Origin: Setomelanomma holmii | Lineage: Eukaryota; Ascomycota; Dothideomycetes; Pleosporales; Phaeosphaeriaceae | Reading direction: 5' to 3' | NCBI GenBank assembly: GCA_010015745.1 | Contig: ML978431.1 | Coordinates: forward strand, 1 to 13,607 | Length of the DNA stretch: 13,607 nt | Notes under the pieces: generated by a model | What the model was told of the DNA's origin: nothing | Seen by the model: only the letters and a program-made list of their open reading frames with translations | Databases searched by the model: none | Position numbers and translations under genes: made by a program | Part shown: in pieces, positions 1-9,214 of the stretch | Position numbering within the stretch: position 1 is the first letter of the stretch | Layout of the letters: each line of letters opens with the position of its first letter

Positions 1-1245
1 CTGACCTTCATTGACATCGTTGACATGTGCTCTGCATCGCCTGCAAGATTTCCTCGTTCCGATGCGTACCATGCCGCCTTGTAGAGTAACAGAGCCCACT
101 GCTTGAGTGAGTCCTTATCTTGAGGCCGATGTGCTAACGCCGCTCTCGCATGTGGGAATAGTGCCTCGCATTTCTGCCAGTTCTCGTGCTGTCCTGTAGG
201 CAGCTCTGCGCATAGGTTGGAGATGAACTGATCCCGCCACATGTTAAGTTGACCCTGGTTCTGCAGCCACGTACGTGTAGCTAGCTGTACCAGGCTGTGC
301 ATCTCGAACGTATTTGCATCTCTTGTGACTGTAATGAAGGAATAGTCGCGCAGCATAACAACATCATCCTCAAACCTGTCGTTGTCTGTTGTGCCGCTCT
401 GGCCATGGAGCACAGCTTCCTGAATCCCCTACCGGTCGAAGAAGCTCATAAGCGATAGCAGATCCGCTGCCGACTTTCGGGTGCTGCGTACGTGGTCGAA
501 CGATATCTGCCACGTTATGATGACAGAGTTGCTGGCTGCTTTGTCGCGGCGAAGATGGCCAGCCGCCTGGTTCAGCAAGCTCGTTTTCCTGCTGTCGCTT
601 TGGCGGTACTTATCAAGGTATTGCTGCACCGAGCAGCGCGGCGCTCGGTCTCGAATGTATGCCGCCGCCTGTACAAGAGCGAGCGGCATGTAGTCCAATG
701 TCTTTGCTAGCTCGGCGATATCGTGGTTCCTGTTGATTTTGTCACCCAACTTCTTGCAAAGCAGAGCATGTGCAGCCGCATCGTGCATTGGCTCGATCAG
801 CATAACGTCGCTGTCTTCCACGATCTGCATCGCTGCGCGCCTTGTCCGGCTTGTCACAAGGACAGAGCCGTGCCTGCTCGGAGGCAGATACTCGCATAAG
901 TGCCGCTGGAGGCCGCTGGTGCTGGTGCTGGCGCCGCCGTCATCGGTGCAGCCGTCAGTCGGCAAAGTCTGGCTGTTGCTTGGTGGCGGTGAGAGTACGC
1001 CAGCATCATCGGCGTTATCAAGGACCAACAGCCATCGCCCATTCTTCTCGTTGCGGAGCCAGTCGTGAACTAGCTTAAACACATCTGCTTGTGCATCCCT
1101 CCGGCCGCGAATCTTGACCTGGTCTGCTATCTCCCGGAAGCTCTGCTCGAGTCGGGCGGTGTTGCTGGCATGCGCCCAGAACACCCACGTCTCTGGAGAC
1201 TGCTCAACGGTGCGATAGCAGTGCTCGATAGCTAGCTGCGACTTC

Positions 1246-1300
1246 CTATATCTTGTGTTAGATGCGAGCGCCAGCGTCAGGTTGCCTCCGCTAGACTTAC
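1246..1300 (-). other. Intron 2 of the receptor gene, GT-AG type, 55 bp, inside the P-loop codons
   Basis: The donor is GTAAGT starting at 1300 and the acceptor TATAG ends at 1246. Removing it (phase 2) joins GLGGV-G to KSQLAIEHCYR and so creates the Walker A motif. A read-through of this stretch destroys the P-loop, so the splice is well supported. Confidence 0.88.
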
Positions 1301-1451
1301 CCCACACCGCCGAGGCCCACCAGCGCGACACGAGAGGCTGGCGCGGCGCATCGCTCGCGTAGCCGGTCAAGCAGCGTTCCACGCTCGACAAAATCAGAGT
1401 CGCGGCGGAACGGCACGAAGCATGATGGCTGTGGTGGAGTCTCAGGACGAT

Positions 1452-1505
1452 CTGGAGGAGAGAGACGGTTAGCGTGCGTTGGTCAAGGCGGGTGCGGGCA
1501 CTTGC
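1452..1505 (-). other. Intron 1 of the receptor gene, GC-AG type, 54 bp
   Basis: The donor is GCAAGT (1505-1500), the usual hexamer for GC-AG introns. A CTAAC branch site lies in GCACGCTAACCG, followed by a pyrimidine tract and CTCCAG ending at 1452. No GT donor in this stretch joins the PP-motif exon to the RPETPP-encoding exon in frame. This GC donor (phase 1) does, giving Asp at the junction. Inferred from reading frame and splice consensus only. Confidence 0.7.
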
Positions 1506-1602
1506 CGGGTGCAGCAACGTGGATAGCGCCAGAGTTATATCCTACCTGCAGCCCCTGGTTGCTGTTACCTGCGAACGTGATGTTGGTGCTAGAGCAGGCC
1601 AT

Positions 1603-1889
1603 TCTATATGACAGCGACCTGGTTTGTGTAGGATGAAGAGAACCTTACGCAGACAGACAGCTGCTCTGGTGCATGAGGCTGAGCCGTCGTGGGTGGCTTG
1701 TCAAGACTGGCTGTTCAGCTGAGCGGCTGGCTGGTTTCGCGCATACAAGAGAATCGCACCCCTCATCTCTGCCGCTGCTGCCTATGCACTTCAAAACCGC
1801 AAGCAAGTGTGAAAAAGAAGAGCACTTCTTTAGTATTGCCTTCTCCTCTTCCGTTTCTACCATCATTGTCTCTACTCTAGTGATCCGAT
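1603..1889. promoter_or_regulatory. Shared intergenic region between divergent receptor and HeLo effector genes
   Basis: These 287 bp separate two divergently transcribed genes whose products carry matching amyloid motifs. Both promoters must overlap here. The effector side has a CT-rich tract (about 1838-1883) just before the ATG, a common feature of fungal core promoters and leaders. I see no convincing TATA box. Divergent layout suggests co-regulation, which is an inference. Confidence 0.55.
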
Positions 1890-2684
1890 ATGGCAGAGGC
1901 AGCTGGTCTTGTTGTTGGCGTTGTCGCCCTCGCTGGCCTATTCAACAACACAGTCGAGTGCTTCGAGTTCGTCCAGCTCGGCCGCACATTTGGAAAAAAC
2001 TTCCAGACAAGTCAGCTCAAGCTCGACAGCGCAAGACTACGCCTGTCGCGGTGGGGCAAGTCTCTGGATCTAGATAAGGATGTTCGCAATACGACTTCAC
2101 TCCAGGGACATTTTGGATCAGAATCAACTATCAAACACGCTGAAGGCTTGCTTGGAAAGATTACAGAACTGTTCGCGGATGCCGAAGGCGTGTCAAACAA
2201 ATACAAGAATCAGACAGCGCCTCAGGACGATAGCCTTGTGGTATACAACCCGCAGAAAGATCTTGACCCGCCAATAGCAAAGCTTCACGAGAAGATGCGG
2301 CAGCTAGCTATTGAGCGACAGAACCAGTCTAGCGTACGGCAAAAGGCAAAGTGGGCACTGTACCAGGAGAAGCACTTTCGTTGCCTCATTGAGGACATTA
2401 CTGAGCTAGTCGACAGCTTAGTCGAGCTTTTCCCAGCCACCCAGCAGGTGCAACGTGATCTCTGCGACACGGAAGTATCTGCTATTGGAGAAAACGAAGG
2501 AATTTCTGTGTTAAAGGAAATCGCCGCCGCCCAGGACAGGTTCTTAGAGCAGGCAATCACGAAAACAATAGATGGTGCTGACAAGTCCCACCACATTGTC
2601 TTCTCTGGCAGCGGAAACACTGGCCTACAGCTTGGCCACAACTCTGGTACAATGTCGGGGTTCACGTTTGGAAAAGGCGGCTGA
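1890..2684 (+). CDS. HET-S-type HeLo domain cell-death effector with C-terminal PP amyloid motif
   Basis: A 264-residue intronless protein. The N-terminus (residues 2-32) is hydrophobic and contains GLFNNTVECFEFVQLGRTFG. This is the HeLo (prion-inhibition and propagation) domain signature and is close to HET-S of Podospora, where the equivalent segment is expelled and inserts into the membrane. LSRWG near residue 53 and the helical middle to about residue 225 also fit HeLo. The C-terminus (243-253) holds N-x-G-x-Q-x-G-x-N-x-G followed by a Gly/Phe-rich tail, the same PP motif as at the N-terminus of the divergent receptor gene. HET-S itself ends in a different amyloid motif (HRAM). Expected role: after templating by the receptor's PP motif, the effector oligomerises, attacks the plasma membrane and kills the cell. 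The frame is intact, and ATG 1890 is the first in-frame ATG and starts directly at the HeLo N-terminus. Domain and motif are read from sequence; the death function is inferred from the family. Confidence 0.9.
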   Translation: MAEAAGLVVGVVALAGLFNNTVECFEFVQLGRTFGKNFQTSQLKLDSARLRLSRWGKSLDLDKDVRNTTSLQGHFGSESTIKHAEGLLGKITELFADAEGVSNKYKNQTAPQDDSLVVYNPQKDLDPPIAKLHEKMRQLAIERQNQSSVRQKAKWALYQEKHFRCLIEDITELVDSLVELFPATQQVQRDLCDTEVSAIGENEGISVLKEIAAAQDRFLEQAITKTIDGADKSHHIVFSGSGNTGLQLGHNSGTMSGFTFGKGG

Positions 2685-3057
2685 AGGTGGTAAGGATTTG
2701 GACGTGTTATAGCGTTTGCTTTCTTAGTACAGAGGGATCTTAGTACTTTCTCTATAGTGTCAAAGACAAGGTCGATGCTGACGCCTAAGGAACGGATCCG
2801 CCACAACCAGTTGTGAGCGTGTACACACCCCGCGGCGCTAGTCCAGCACAACTTCTTCTTAGCACTGATTCACCCGCGCTCCTTTCACTACTGAACGCAC
2901 ATTTCGAAAGTAGCTACGCTTCAATACATCTGCGCGACTGGTGCCCTCCATGCCTCCGGCACTAAATTCATCCGCGTCACGTCAATTTCTAGCTGAGGTG
3001 TGCCCGCCTCTTGCGCAGGACTCCTGCCCTTCCGACCTCGTTTCCCTTTACCCTTGC
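2685..3057. other. Intergenic, no gene recognised
   Basis: This stretch of 373 bp lies between the effector stop and the transposase stop. It should contain the effector 3' UTR and one end of the pogo-type element. I find no protein-like reading frame and no clear terminal inverted repeat. Confidence 0.5.
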
Positions 3058-4584
3058 CTAAAGTAACTTAGTTTTCTCCTTTGCAGCACGCTTCGCTCGT
3101 GCCTCTTCGAGGTCCTCATAGCTCATCACCTTCGCCTTCCCTAGAACCAATGACCTTGTTGATCGACGAACTTTGGCTTCCTTGTTTATCTTGATCAAGG
3201 ACTGATTCTGATCCTGGAGAAGGGCACATTCGGCAAACGATACTCGGGCAGCACTTGCAAGCTTCTGTACATGCCTCTGGAGGCGCCGTTGGCTTACCTC
3301 ATCAAGCGCACGCGCGTCCTCTTTGATCAGATTATGCAATGGTATGAGAGCCTCTGCTGTTACTGGCGTGACAGGCGTCTGGGGTACCTCAGGAACGACT
3401 ACTTTCTCATCGGCTCCTGGAACAGGTAATGGAGTAGGCGGCTTCGGTGTATGTCTGAACACTCTCTCAGGGTAAAATAGAAACAACCCAGTTGCAGCCC
3501 ACCCGGCTTGTATGTTCCTTTTGATTAACGCCCTCTCCCTTGCAGGCTTATAAAGAGAAGTGAAATGCTCCTTGCCAATTGTATCAATACCTCCTCGGTT
3601 CAGTCGTTCCACCTCGTCACGATAGGCTGTCTTCAGAGGGGCAAAGGGTCCGACGTCACAGGGCTGGAGCTTGTGAGAGGTGTGAGAGGGAAGACGACAA
3701 AGAATACTGTTGTTCTCAAGGCAAAACTCCAGGACCTCCAGTGTCTCGTGTGTCCCGAAGCCATCACAGATCAGCACCCGTGGTTTTCCATTAGCCAGTC
3801 CTTTAGTTTGCGGATCAAAAACACGCTTTAGCCACTCCAAGCTGATCTTTGAGTCATTGTATCCGTTCTCAGAATGTCCATAATGCCATCCAGGGGTGGG
3901 GTAGGTAGTCCAGTTGCTTCGGTGGGTTGCAGCTGGCCAAATTATCAGAGGCAGCAGCGACCTACCATCAGCGCTTATGCACTCTATTGCAGTCACCATG
4001 GTGCGCTTGACGCCCGCGCCTCTGTAGTCACGCAGGTCATCCCTACCTACAAGGACTTTGACCGAGCCAAGCTTGCTCAGCATGACTCCTGTTTCGTCCA
4101 TGTTGTAAACATTCTCTGACAGTACAGCAGGATCCTGCAGCACCTTTTCTATCACCTCAAACCACTCTGCAATCTTAGGATATATATTGTTCTCATGGCG
4201 TTTCCAGTCGATCGCCCTGACCTTTCTCGCTTTGAGTTCCTTATGGCGCTTCTCGAAGGCATGAGCCCAGTTCTTGCCCGGTGGCTTAATTGGTTTGATT
4301 GCCGTGGACCGCCGACGAGCGATGCTGAAGGCTAGGAAAGGTATGAATTTAATTCGTACAGGGTGCCCAAAACTAGACATCAGTAACAAAAACTTGACCA
4401 TAGCTTTCTCCTCGTCTGGGGTAAGGTATTGCTGGCTTTGGGCCTTGGCTTCTATTGACGCTCCTCCGTGTTTACGACGATGGAGCGTGGAGCGGGGAAC
4501 GCTGCTCTTCTCTGAAACTGCACGGTACGGCGCAGACTCGCCTGCAGAGGAGACTTCTGCCAGCGCCTGGCTGGCTCGGTCCAT
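3058..4584 (-). CDS. Pogo/Fot1-type DDE transposase (Tc1/mariner superfamily), apparently intact
   Basis: A 508-residue protein when started at ATG 4584-4582; the frame is open ten codons further upstream, but only from a GTG. The N-terminus has a psq-type helix-turn-helix (ending VPRSTLHRRKHGG, about residue 41) and then a CENP-B-type DNA-binding region (about 50-130, with YLTPDEEK and KNWAHAFEKRH). The DDE core shows all three acidic residues: D163 in YNMDETG, D274 in LICDGFGTH and D310 in LQPCDVGPF. The last two are separated by 35 residues (DD35D), within the pogo range. The C-terminal 110 residues are basic and helical. No stop or frameshift is seen, so the element may be recent or still active. 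I could not fix its terminal inverted repeats or TA target duplication. It lies tail-to-tail with the HeLo effector gene. Confidence 0.92.
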   Translation of the reverse strand: MDRASQALAEVSSAGESAPYRAVSEKSSVPRSTLHRRKHGGASIEAKAQSQQYLTPDEEKAMVKFLLLMSSFGHPVRIKFIPFLAFSIARRRSTAIKPIKPPGKNWAHAFEKRHKELKARKVRAIDWKRHENNIYPKIAEWFEVIEKVLQDPAVLSENVYNMDETGVMLSKLGSVKVLVGRDDLRDYRGAGVKRTMVTAIECISADGRSLLPLIIWPAATHRSNWTTYPTPGWHYGHSENGYNDSKISLEWLKRVFDPQTKGLANGKPRVLICDGFGTHETLEVLEFCLENNSILCRLPSHTSHKLQPCDVGPFAPLKTAYRDEVERLNRGGIDTIGKEHFTSLYKPARERALIKRNIQAGWAATGLFLFYPERVFRHTPKPPTPLPVPGADEKVVVPEVPQTPVTPVTAEALIPLHNLIKEDARALDEVSQRRLQRHVQKLASAARVSFAECALLQDQNQSLIKINKEAKVRRSTRSLVLGKAKVMSYEDLEEARAKRAAKEKTKLL

Positions 4585-4617
4585 GATCGCGGGTGTGGTG
4601 ATGCGGAGGGACACTCG

Positions 4618-4645
4618 TTACTGCCCCTACGCTACTGCCCCTACG
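4618..4645. repeat. Two 14-bp direct repeats just upstream of the transposase gene
   Basis: The unit YTACTGCCCCTACG occurs twice in tandem (4618-4631 and 4632-4645), 34 bp upstream of the transposase ATG. Subterminal direct repeats are common in DNA transposons and may bind transposase, but no function is shown here. Confidence 0.7.
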
Positions 4646-6591
4646 CATCCTCAACGCAACGACGAGAGCGGCCCAGTCCCGAGGATAGCCCGTCACACGT
4701 GACATGCAGCAGAAAGCCCGAAGAATGTGCCCAAAATAACCAGCACGTGATACCAGCTGGAAAGGTCGAGAAGAACGCCACAGCTCAAGCGTTTCTAGCA
4801 TAGTGCATAGTTTGATACAGAGCTACGTAAGCGCGCTAAGGTTTTCTGCCAAGACACTTAAATTGCCTCTCAGCCCGGAGAAACTCACATTGTACACTCA
4901 GACATATAAAATGACTTCCGAGTTGAGGAAAATACTCTTATTTAGCAAGGCTATCATCTCAATGCACCGAGGCTCAATGATTCGTCGATGACTGCAGTCG
5001 TGTAGGGGTGTGAAGGTAGAGCGGGGTTATTTGCGGTAAACAGAATGATCAACAACATGATCAGCATCGTTGTAATTTTGCTGCTGTTAGCCAGAAGTTG
5101 AAGCTTAAACCTCCGTAGAATAACAAGACGCTAACTGCGACTCTAAGTATGGAGGGGGAAGAGAGTTAGGATGCGAAAATGATGTTCGCGTCCCAGCACG
5201 CAGGGTGTCCCAGCACGCAGGGAGGGACGTTAGCTCCTAAGCCCACATAACTATGCTGATACAAAATTACGTTTGCAGAGGCGCCTGCCCGCCCAATTTG
5301 TAAAGAGCTCGTCTTCATAGCGAAAGCGACCCTCGCCTAATATGGACCACTACCACGCCAATACTACTATCGCGACTAACAAAATATCCCTGTACAGCCT
5401 GCAAATCTAGTAGTAAGAGTAAGGAGTGATGATTAGCCGTAAGGCAGTGAGGCGCGCTCGATTTCGCACGGGGCCGCCATCCCAGTTGGTACCTCTGATC
5501 GGGACGATTACCCATTCTCGCTAGCACAGAAGTACCACATAAGCGTAACGTGATGTGACGGAGGGTAGCTACCAGCCGCAAAGCGGGGTCGTGGCTGTCA
5601 TGCCTGTGGCTGTGCAAAGTCTTTGGGCCAACGTATGCCCGCAGCCTTGCGATCAAACTTACTCCCCATCGACCAACTTACCTCTAGTTAATTCGTTACT
5701 TCACAAGATTAGGGTAAGAGCGGGTCGGTCTCTGCTTAGCTCGTGATGGCGATTTCGCCACACGCCACTTTTGTTACAGTGTGAAAAGCACAGGCTTCAG
5801 AGTTCCTTCTGTTTTATTTAAGTCTTGTCCGCTGTAGCTCTCTTTCCTAGAGAGGGGTAATCAGTCGACGTTTGGGTCGTTGTCTCGGGGCAGCCTCGTG
5901 TCACACGCAAACCCACCTCGGGGTCCCTACGGGTATCCTTTGGGTGCAACGACGCAGGTAAGACAAGAGATCCGTAAGTGGGCCAAACTCACTCAGAGGC
6001 ATATGGGAGTGCGTGGGAGCTCGAGGACCAAGATACAATTGCCACCTATAGGTCTTGTACGAAAGGATACAGAAAAACTACCGAATAGTACTCGTAGAAC
6101 CACAGTCTCTATATACCCAAGAGGGGTCGGAAACCTTCGGCAGCGCAAGGGGTTCCGACACACTCGCGACACAGCTTCGTACTCAATACGAGGTCGGTCC
6201 GATATAGCTCTGATCCGAATGGAACGAGGTATTGTACATGACCTCGTTACATTGGGGCGCTAGTGCGCATATCACGCACTTATGACATCCTATCTCCCTC
6301 GTAGATAGCTCCTCAAGGAGTCTTCTCAATAGGTAAATCTACCCATGTCTTTAATTCATGCCCTTTTGTGTCTCACACCTCTCGTGACACGTCTTTGCAG
6401 TTTGTTCTACTGTGTAGATCTCTAGGCTGAGATAGCAGGCTAACCATGTTGGGTTAGTCTATAGTAAGCAGGATGCTTGTCAGGAGCTGTCTCCACTCTT
6501 CTCGAACGATCAACGCGATATCTCGTTACTGTACCTTCAGCTACCTCACAATTCCAAAACTTTACCTAATTTATAACACGACTTATTCAGC
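4646..6591. other. About 1.9 kb without a recognised gene
   Basis: The first part should hold the upstream end of the pogo-type element. The rest has only short reading frames. The longest open stretch (about 5880-6263, plus) lacks a convincing start and yields an Arg/Gly/Pro-rich product without known motifs. The segment from about 5770 (TGTTACAG..., then TTTATTTAAG) has a texture that could be an old LTR, but I found no matching second end or target duplication. Confidence 0.4.
5190..5223. repeat. Two 17-bp tandem repeats
   Basis: GTCCCAGCACGCAGGG occurs at 5190-5205 and again at 5207-5222, giving a 17-bp period with perfect 16-bp identity. It lies in non-coding sequence. No function can be assigned. 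Confidence 0.8.
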
Positions 6592-7535
6592 ATGGTATTT
6601 GGTTCGCCGCTCTACGAATATGCATCGTTGTACGCGGAAGATGTTATTCGCGTCCTAAATCTTCAGCCTGCCTCTACCTATTCCGATAAATTATATGTAC
6701 GACTAGAAATGATTCGCTTTCCTTCAGCAGTGGGCGAATCTGAGCAATACCTGACGCCATATGAGGCTGTGTCCTACACCTAGGGCGAAGCGACTTTTTC
6801 ACACTATTTGCATTGCGAGGGTCAGATTATAGCAGTCACCGCAAACGTCGACCTCCTTCTCCACCGATTGCGTAACGAATATTGTGGATTGACTCTGTCT
6901 GCATAAACCAACAGGATAAGAGCGAGGAAAGAATTCAGATCGGGATGATGGACCAGATCTACAGCCGAGCCAACAAAGTGCATGTCTGGCTTGGCGAGGC
7001 CGCTCCATCTGATCGAATAAAACGGGTCTTCGAGTTCTTCAGAGAAATTGCTCGCTCGGGCCGTGATGAAAACAAGATCTTCAGCTGGAAAATCAACGAG
7101 ACGAAGTCGTGGGACAAGGCTTCGCTGAACTCAGTTGACCGTTTCCTCTCCAAGCCATGGTTTGTTCGCAGATGGATCTTGCAAGAAGTAATCTTAGGGC
7201 TTGATATCACTATTAGGTGCGGTCAGTTCAAAATGCCATGGCAGTGCTTGGTTCGAGCCGGCGCAATGCTTCATTCCCATTCACATGGCAGAGGCTCGCT
7301 GAGCGCCACCTCATCATGATCTTTGGCAACATTGGCATACATGAGCAAGCCGTCAAACCAATTGCTAAAATTGCTCTTCGAATTCGACCGGTCGGAATGT
7401 TTCTTACCTGGTGATCGAATCTTCGCTCTTTACGGCATGGTAGCTAAGCTGAAACACGCGTGCAGCGGCGACGTCCGGGAAGCACACGAGGAGAAGAAAG
7501 ATGGTGGCATGGAAGTGCAAGAATGGGAGCCATAG
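6592..7535 (+). pseudogene. HET-domain (heterokaryon incompatibility) gene, decayed
   Basis: Three hallmark HET blocks are visible in order. The first exon-like stretch from ATG 6592 ends in YEAVSYT, then TAG at 6781-6783, then GEATF: the invariant Trp of the Y-x-x-x-S-Y-x-W-G motif has become a stop. Downstream the same frame continues through HRLRNEY to about 6876. The next block, LWIDSVCINQQDKSEER through VHVWLGE, is read from about 6882 in a different frame, so a short deletion or other frameshift lies at about 6870-6882. The third block, FLSKPWFVRRWILQEV, follows. A second in-frame stop, TGA at 7317-7319, interrupts before LFEFDRSECF and GDRIFALYG, which is normal HET-family sequence; the frame ends at TAG 7533-7535. 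No intron explains these breaks. HET genes act in non-self recognition and trigger cell death on fusion of unlike strains; this copy should be dead. Confidence 0.87.
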
Positions 7536-8780
7536 GATGTCCTTGGCGGAGCTTCTTAACCAGCAGGCAAACACAACGACCAGCGTATGACATCGGGAGT
7601 GGAAGAGGTGTAACGAAATTGATGACTGGAATTGGTTCTGATTGGAACAGCCTTCTATGCAGCATCACAAGTCTCTGATTTCTATCCTATTAGCTTCAAA
7701 TAACCGCTCTACCTTCGTCGCCATCTAGTGTCTTGCAGTCCCAGACTTGTCAAGGTCCGAATGCTGGTGTCTAGTCTCAAGCCAAGCTTGTGCCAGCAGC
7801 GAAGCTGACAGTACACGGGATGGCCAGTGGCGAGAAGGCTGGGTCTAGGTGTGCTTGTGTGGGTGCTTGTGACGAACGTTCGGACGTCGGAAGTGCGAAA
7901 GAAGGTATTCGGCGGGCGCTTGTGACTGAATGGCCTTCGGCGAGGTATGCCCAGAGGGTGCAGTGTACCTACGTTGTTGGCTTATCCTAGTGGGAGTCTC
8001 TGCGGTTTGTCAAGCTCAGTCACAGTCTCACGTTCTGCTTTGCGCTTCTTCGAACTGCGCAAGCGCTTCCTTGCCGCAGTGGCTGAAGAAAGTCGCAATT
8101 CTCGGCAGTGGAGAAATTGCGCACACCGGCTAGTCGGACGCCTGCAATACGTAAGGCGAGGCGACGGCCGATCTTACGCTCGAGGGATGCGTGGAGCAGC
8201 GTGAAGACGGAGCATGCAAAACGCGTGTACAAGTTGTCGATGCCGACTGAGATTAGGCGGTTGTGGTAGAGACGCTCAAGCTCGGGCGACCCATTTGAGC
8301 ATTGCGGGGCTTGTCGAAGGCGGTGTGCGGGGGCGCGTAAGTGTAGGTGTATTAGCCGTGTCGTCTCGCGTAGCCGTGGAGCCTGTGATTGTGGCACAGC
8401 GTGTGCAACCTGCAGCTATTCGCGACACCCGCTGAGGCGACACGATCCGTTGCGGACGAACAGGGCGACAGTGAAGTTAGCAGGTGCGAGCATGCTACCA
8501 GAAGAGAAGCTATCCGAGTCAGGAGCCAGCTTTTGCCGGTGTTCGAGCGGCGATTGTGCGTGCAGCTCAACTGTCGGAGAAAGACGCCACGTTGCCCACT
8601 CCCGGTATCGGGCGCGTGTAGCTTGCGTTTAATAGCGTATGCCTTCTGTAGTTGGGACATCGAGAGCGGACATATTGCCCAGGAGCCTCATGTCTACCTA
8701 GACAGTCGACCTGGAAAATTGTCTTTGCGAGACAATGATGGTGTAACGTTAACAGCAGGTACCCATCTATGCTCCGGAGG
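7536..8780. other. About 1.2 kb without a recognised gene
   Basis: Several overlapping short frames occur on both strands. The minus strand between about 8400 and 8000 is open in more than one frame and ends in basic, helical-looking peptides, which could be the debris of a gene or transposon. None matches a family I know, so I assign nothing. Confidence 0.4.
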
Positions 8781-9113
8781 TTACCAACATTGAAATAGCG
8801 CCTGTTCCCCAACCTTGACGTGCGTGATCCATTTCCACCAGCATCCTGTCACCCCACCAGCAAAAATGAGCTCCGAGGATTCTAGCATTTCGTTTGGCAA
8901 CCCCCCCTCCTTCCCCCCAAGGCCATTTTGCCGAAGCCTTCGCTTTTCTTGTTGCAGCATGGCGTCTTGCCACGCTGCCCTCATTTTAGTTCCTACATTA
9001 GTATCAGTGGTGCTGATACATGCAATGCTACGCCTCAAAAGAGCAGACAAAGCGGCACATATCTCCTCGTTAGTGGGACCAAGTGGGAAGAAGGCACCGT
9101 TGACTGTGGTGAG
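8781..9113 (-). other. Possible remnant of an unrecognised coding region
   Basis: The minus frame is open for about 110 codons, from just after a TGA at 9116-9114 to the stop at 8783-8781. The product has protein-like texture: GAFFPLGPTNEEICAALSAL, then a long amphipathic, basic helix (MRAAWQDAMLQQEKRRLRQN). There is no ATG at the head of the frame, so it would be a 3' exon or a truncated copy. The opposite strand is also open over part of it, so chance is possible. Confidence 0.25.
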
Positions 9114-9214
9114 TCATGAGATCTTCAGAACTATCGGTTGCATCGTATTTTGTCCATGTCTTGACTGAAACTTCGCGTGCCTTATTCTTAGAATGCAGTC
9201 TAATACAGACTTAG

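Larger units (their letters stand above)
1..1602 (-). pseudogene. NOD-like receptor: PP amyloid motif + NB-ARC + start of TPR, interrupted by one in-frame stop; 3' end beyond window
   Basis: Fungal STAND/NLR receptor of the PNT1 type. I model three exons: 1602-1506, 1451-1301 and 1245 to beyond position 1. The start ATG is at 1602-1600. Exon 1 (32 codons) carries N-x-G-x-Q-x-G-x-N-x-G at residues 15-25, the PP (RHIM-like) amyloid motif. Exon 2 contains PFRRDSDFVERG (46-57), a block common just before fungal NB-ARC domains. The P-loop GLGGVGKS (78-85) is made only by splicing exon 2 to exon 3. Then follow Walker B WLLVLDNADD (154-163), GSVLVTSR (209-216) and MPLAL (269-273). Codon 355 (431-429) is TAG, between MSFFDR and GIQEAVLHG, where relatives as I recall them have Gln. 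After it the same frame stays open for 142 codons to the window edge, ending SMKVR, typical of the entry into TPR repeats. So the stop is a point nonsense change in an otherwise conserved gene. Family assignment is firm; whether this allele works is doubtful. Confidence 0.87.

Noticed and set aside
429..1517. A single uninterrupted 362-residue ORF as the whole NLR gene
   Set aside because: Its first 91 codons are out of frame with the conserved protein and run through two introns; the P-loop appears only after splicing.
4585..4614. Longer transposase N-terminus starting at 4614
   Set aside because: That codon is GTG. A fungal nuclear gene should start at ATG, the first of which is at 4584-4582.
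2935..4645. Possible terminal inverted repeats of the pogo-type element (CGACTGGTGCCCTCC on the left against CGAGTGTCCCTCC reading in from the right; also GTCACGT at 2976 and 4703)
   Set aside because: Matches are short and gapped, and no TA target duplication sits at their outer edges. Ends cannot be fixed without other copies.
5770..6470. Old solo LTR
   Set aside because: A TGTTACAG start and TTTATTTAAG are suggestive, but I found no matching end, target duplication or second copy.
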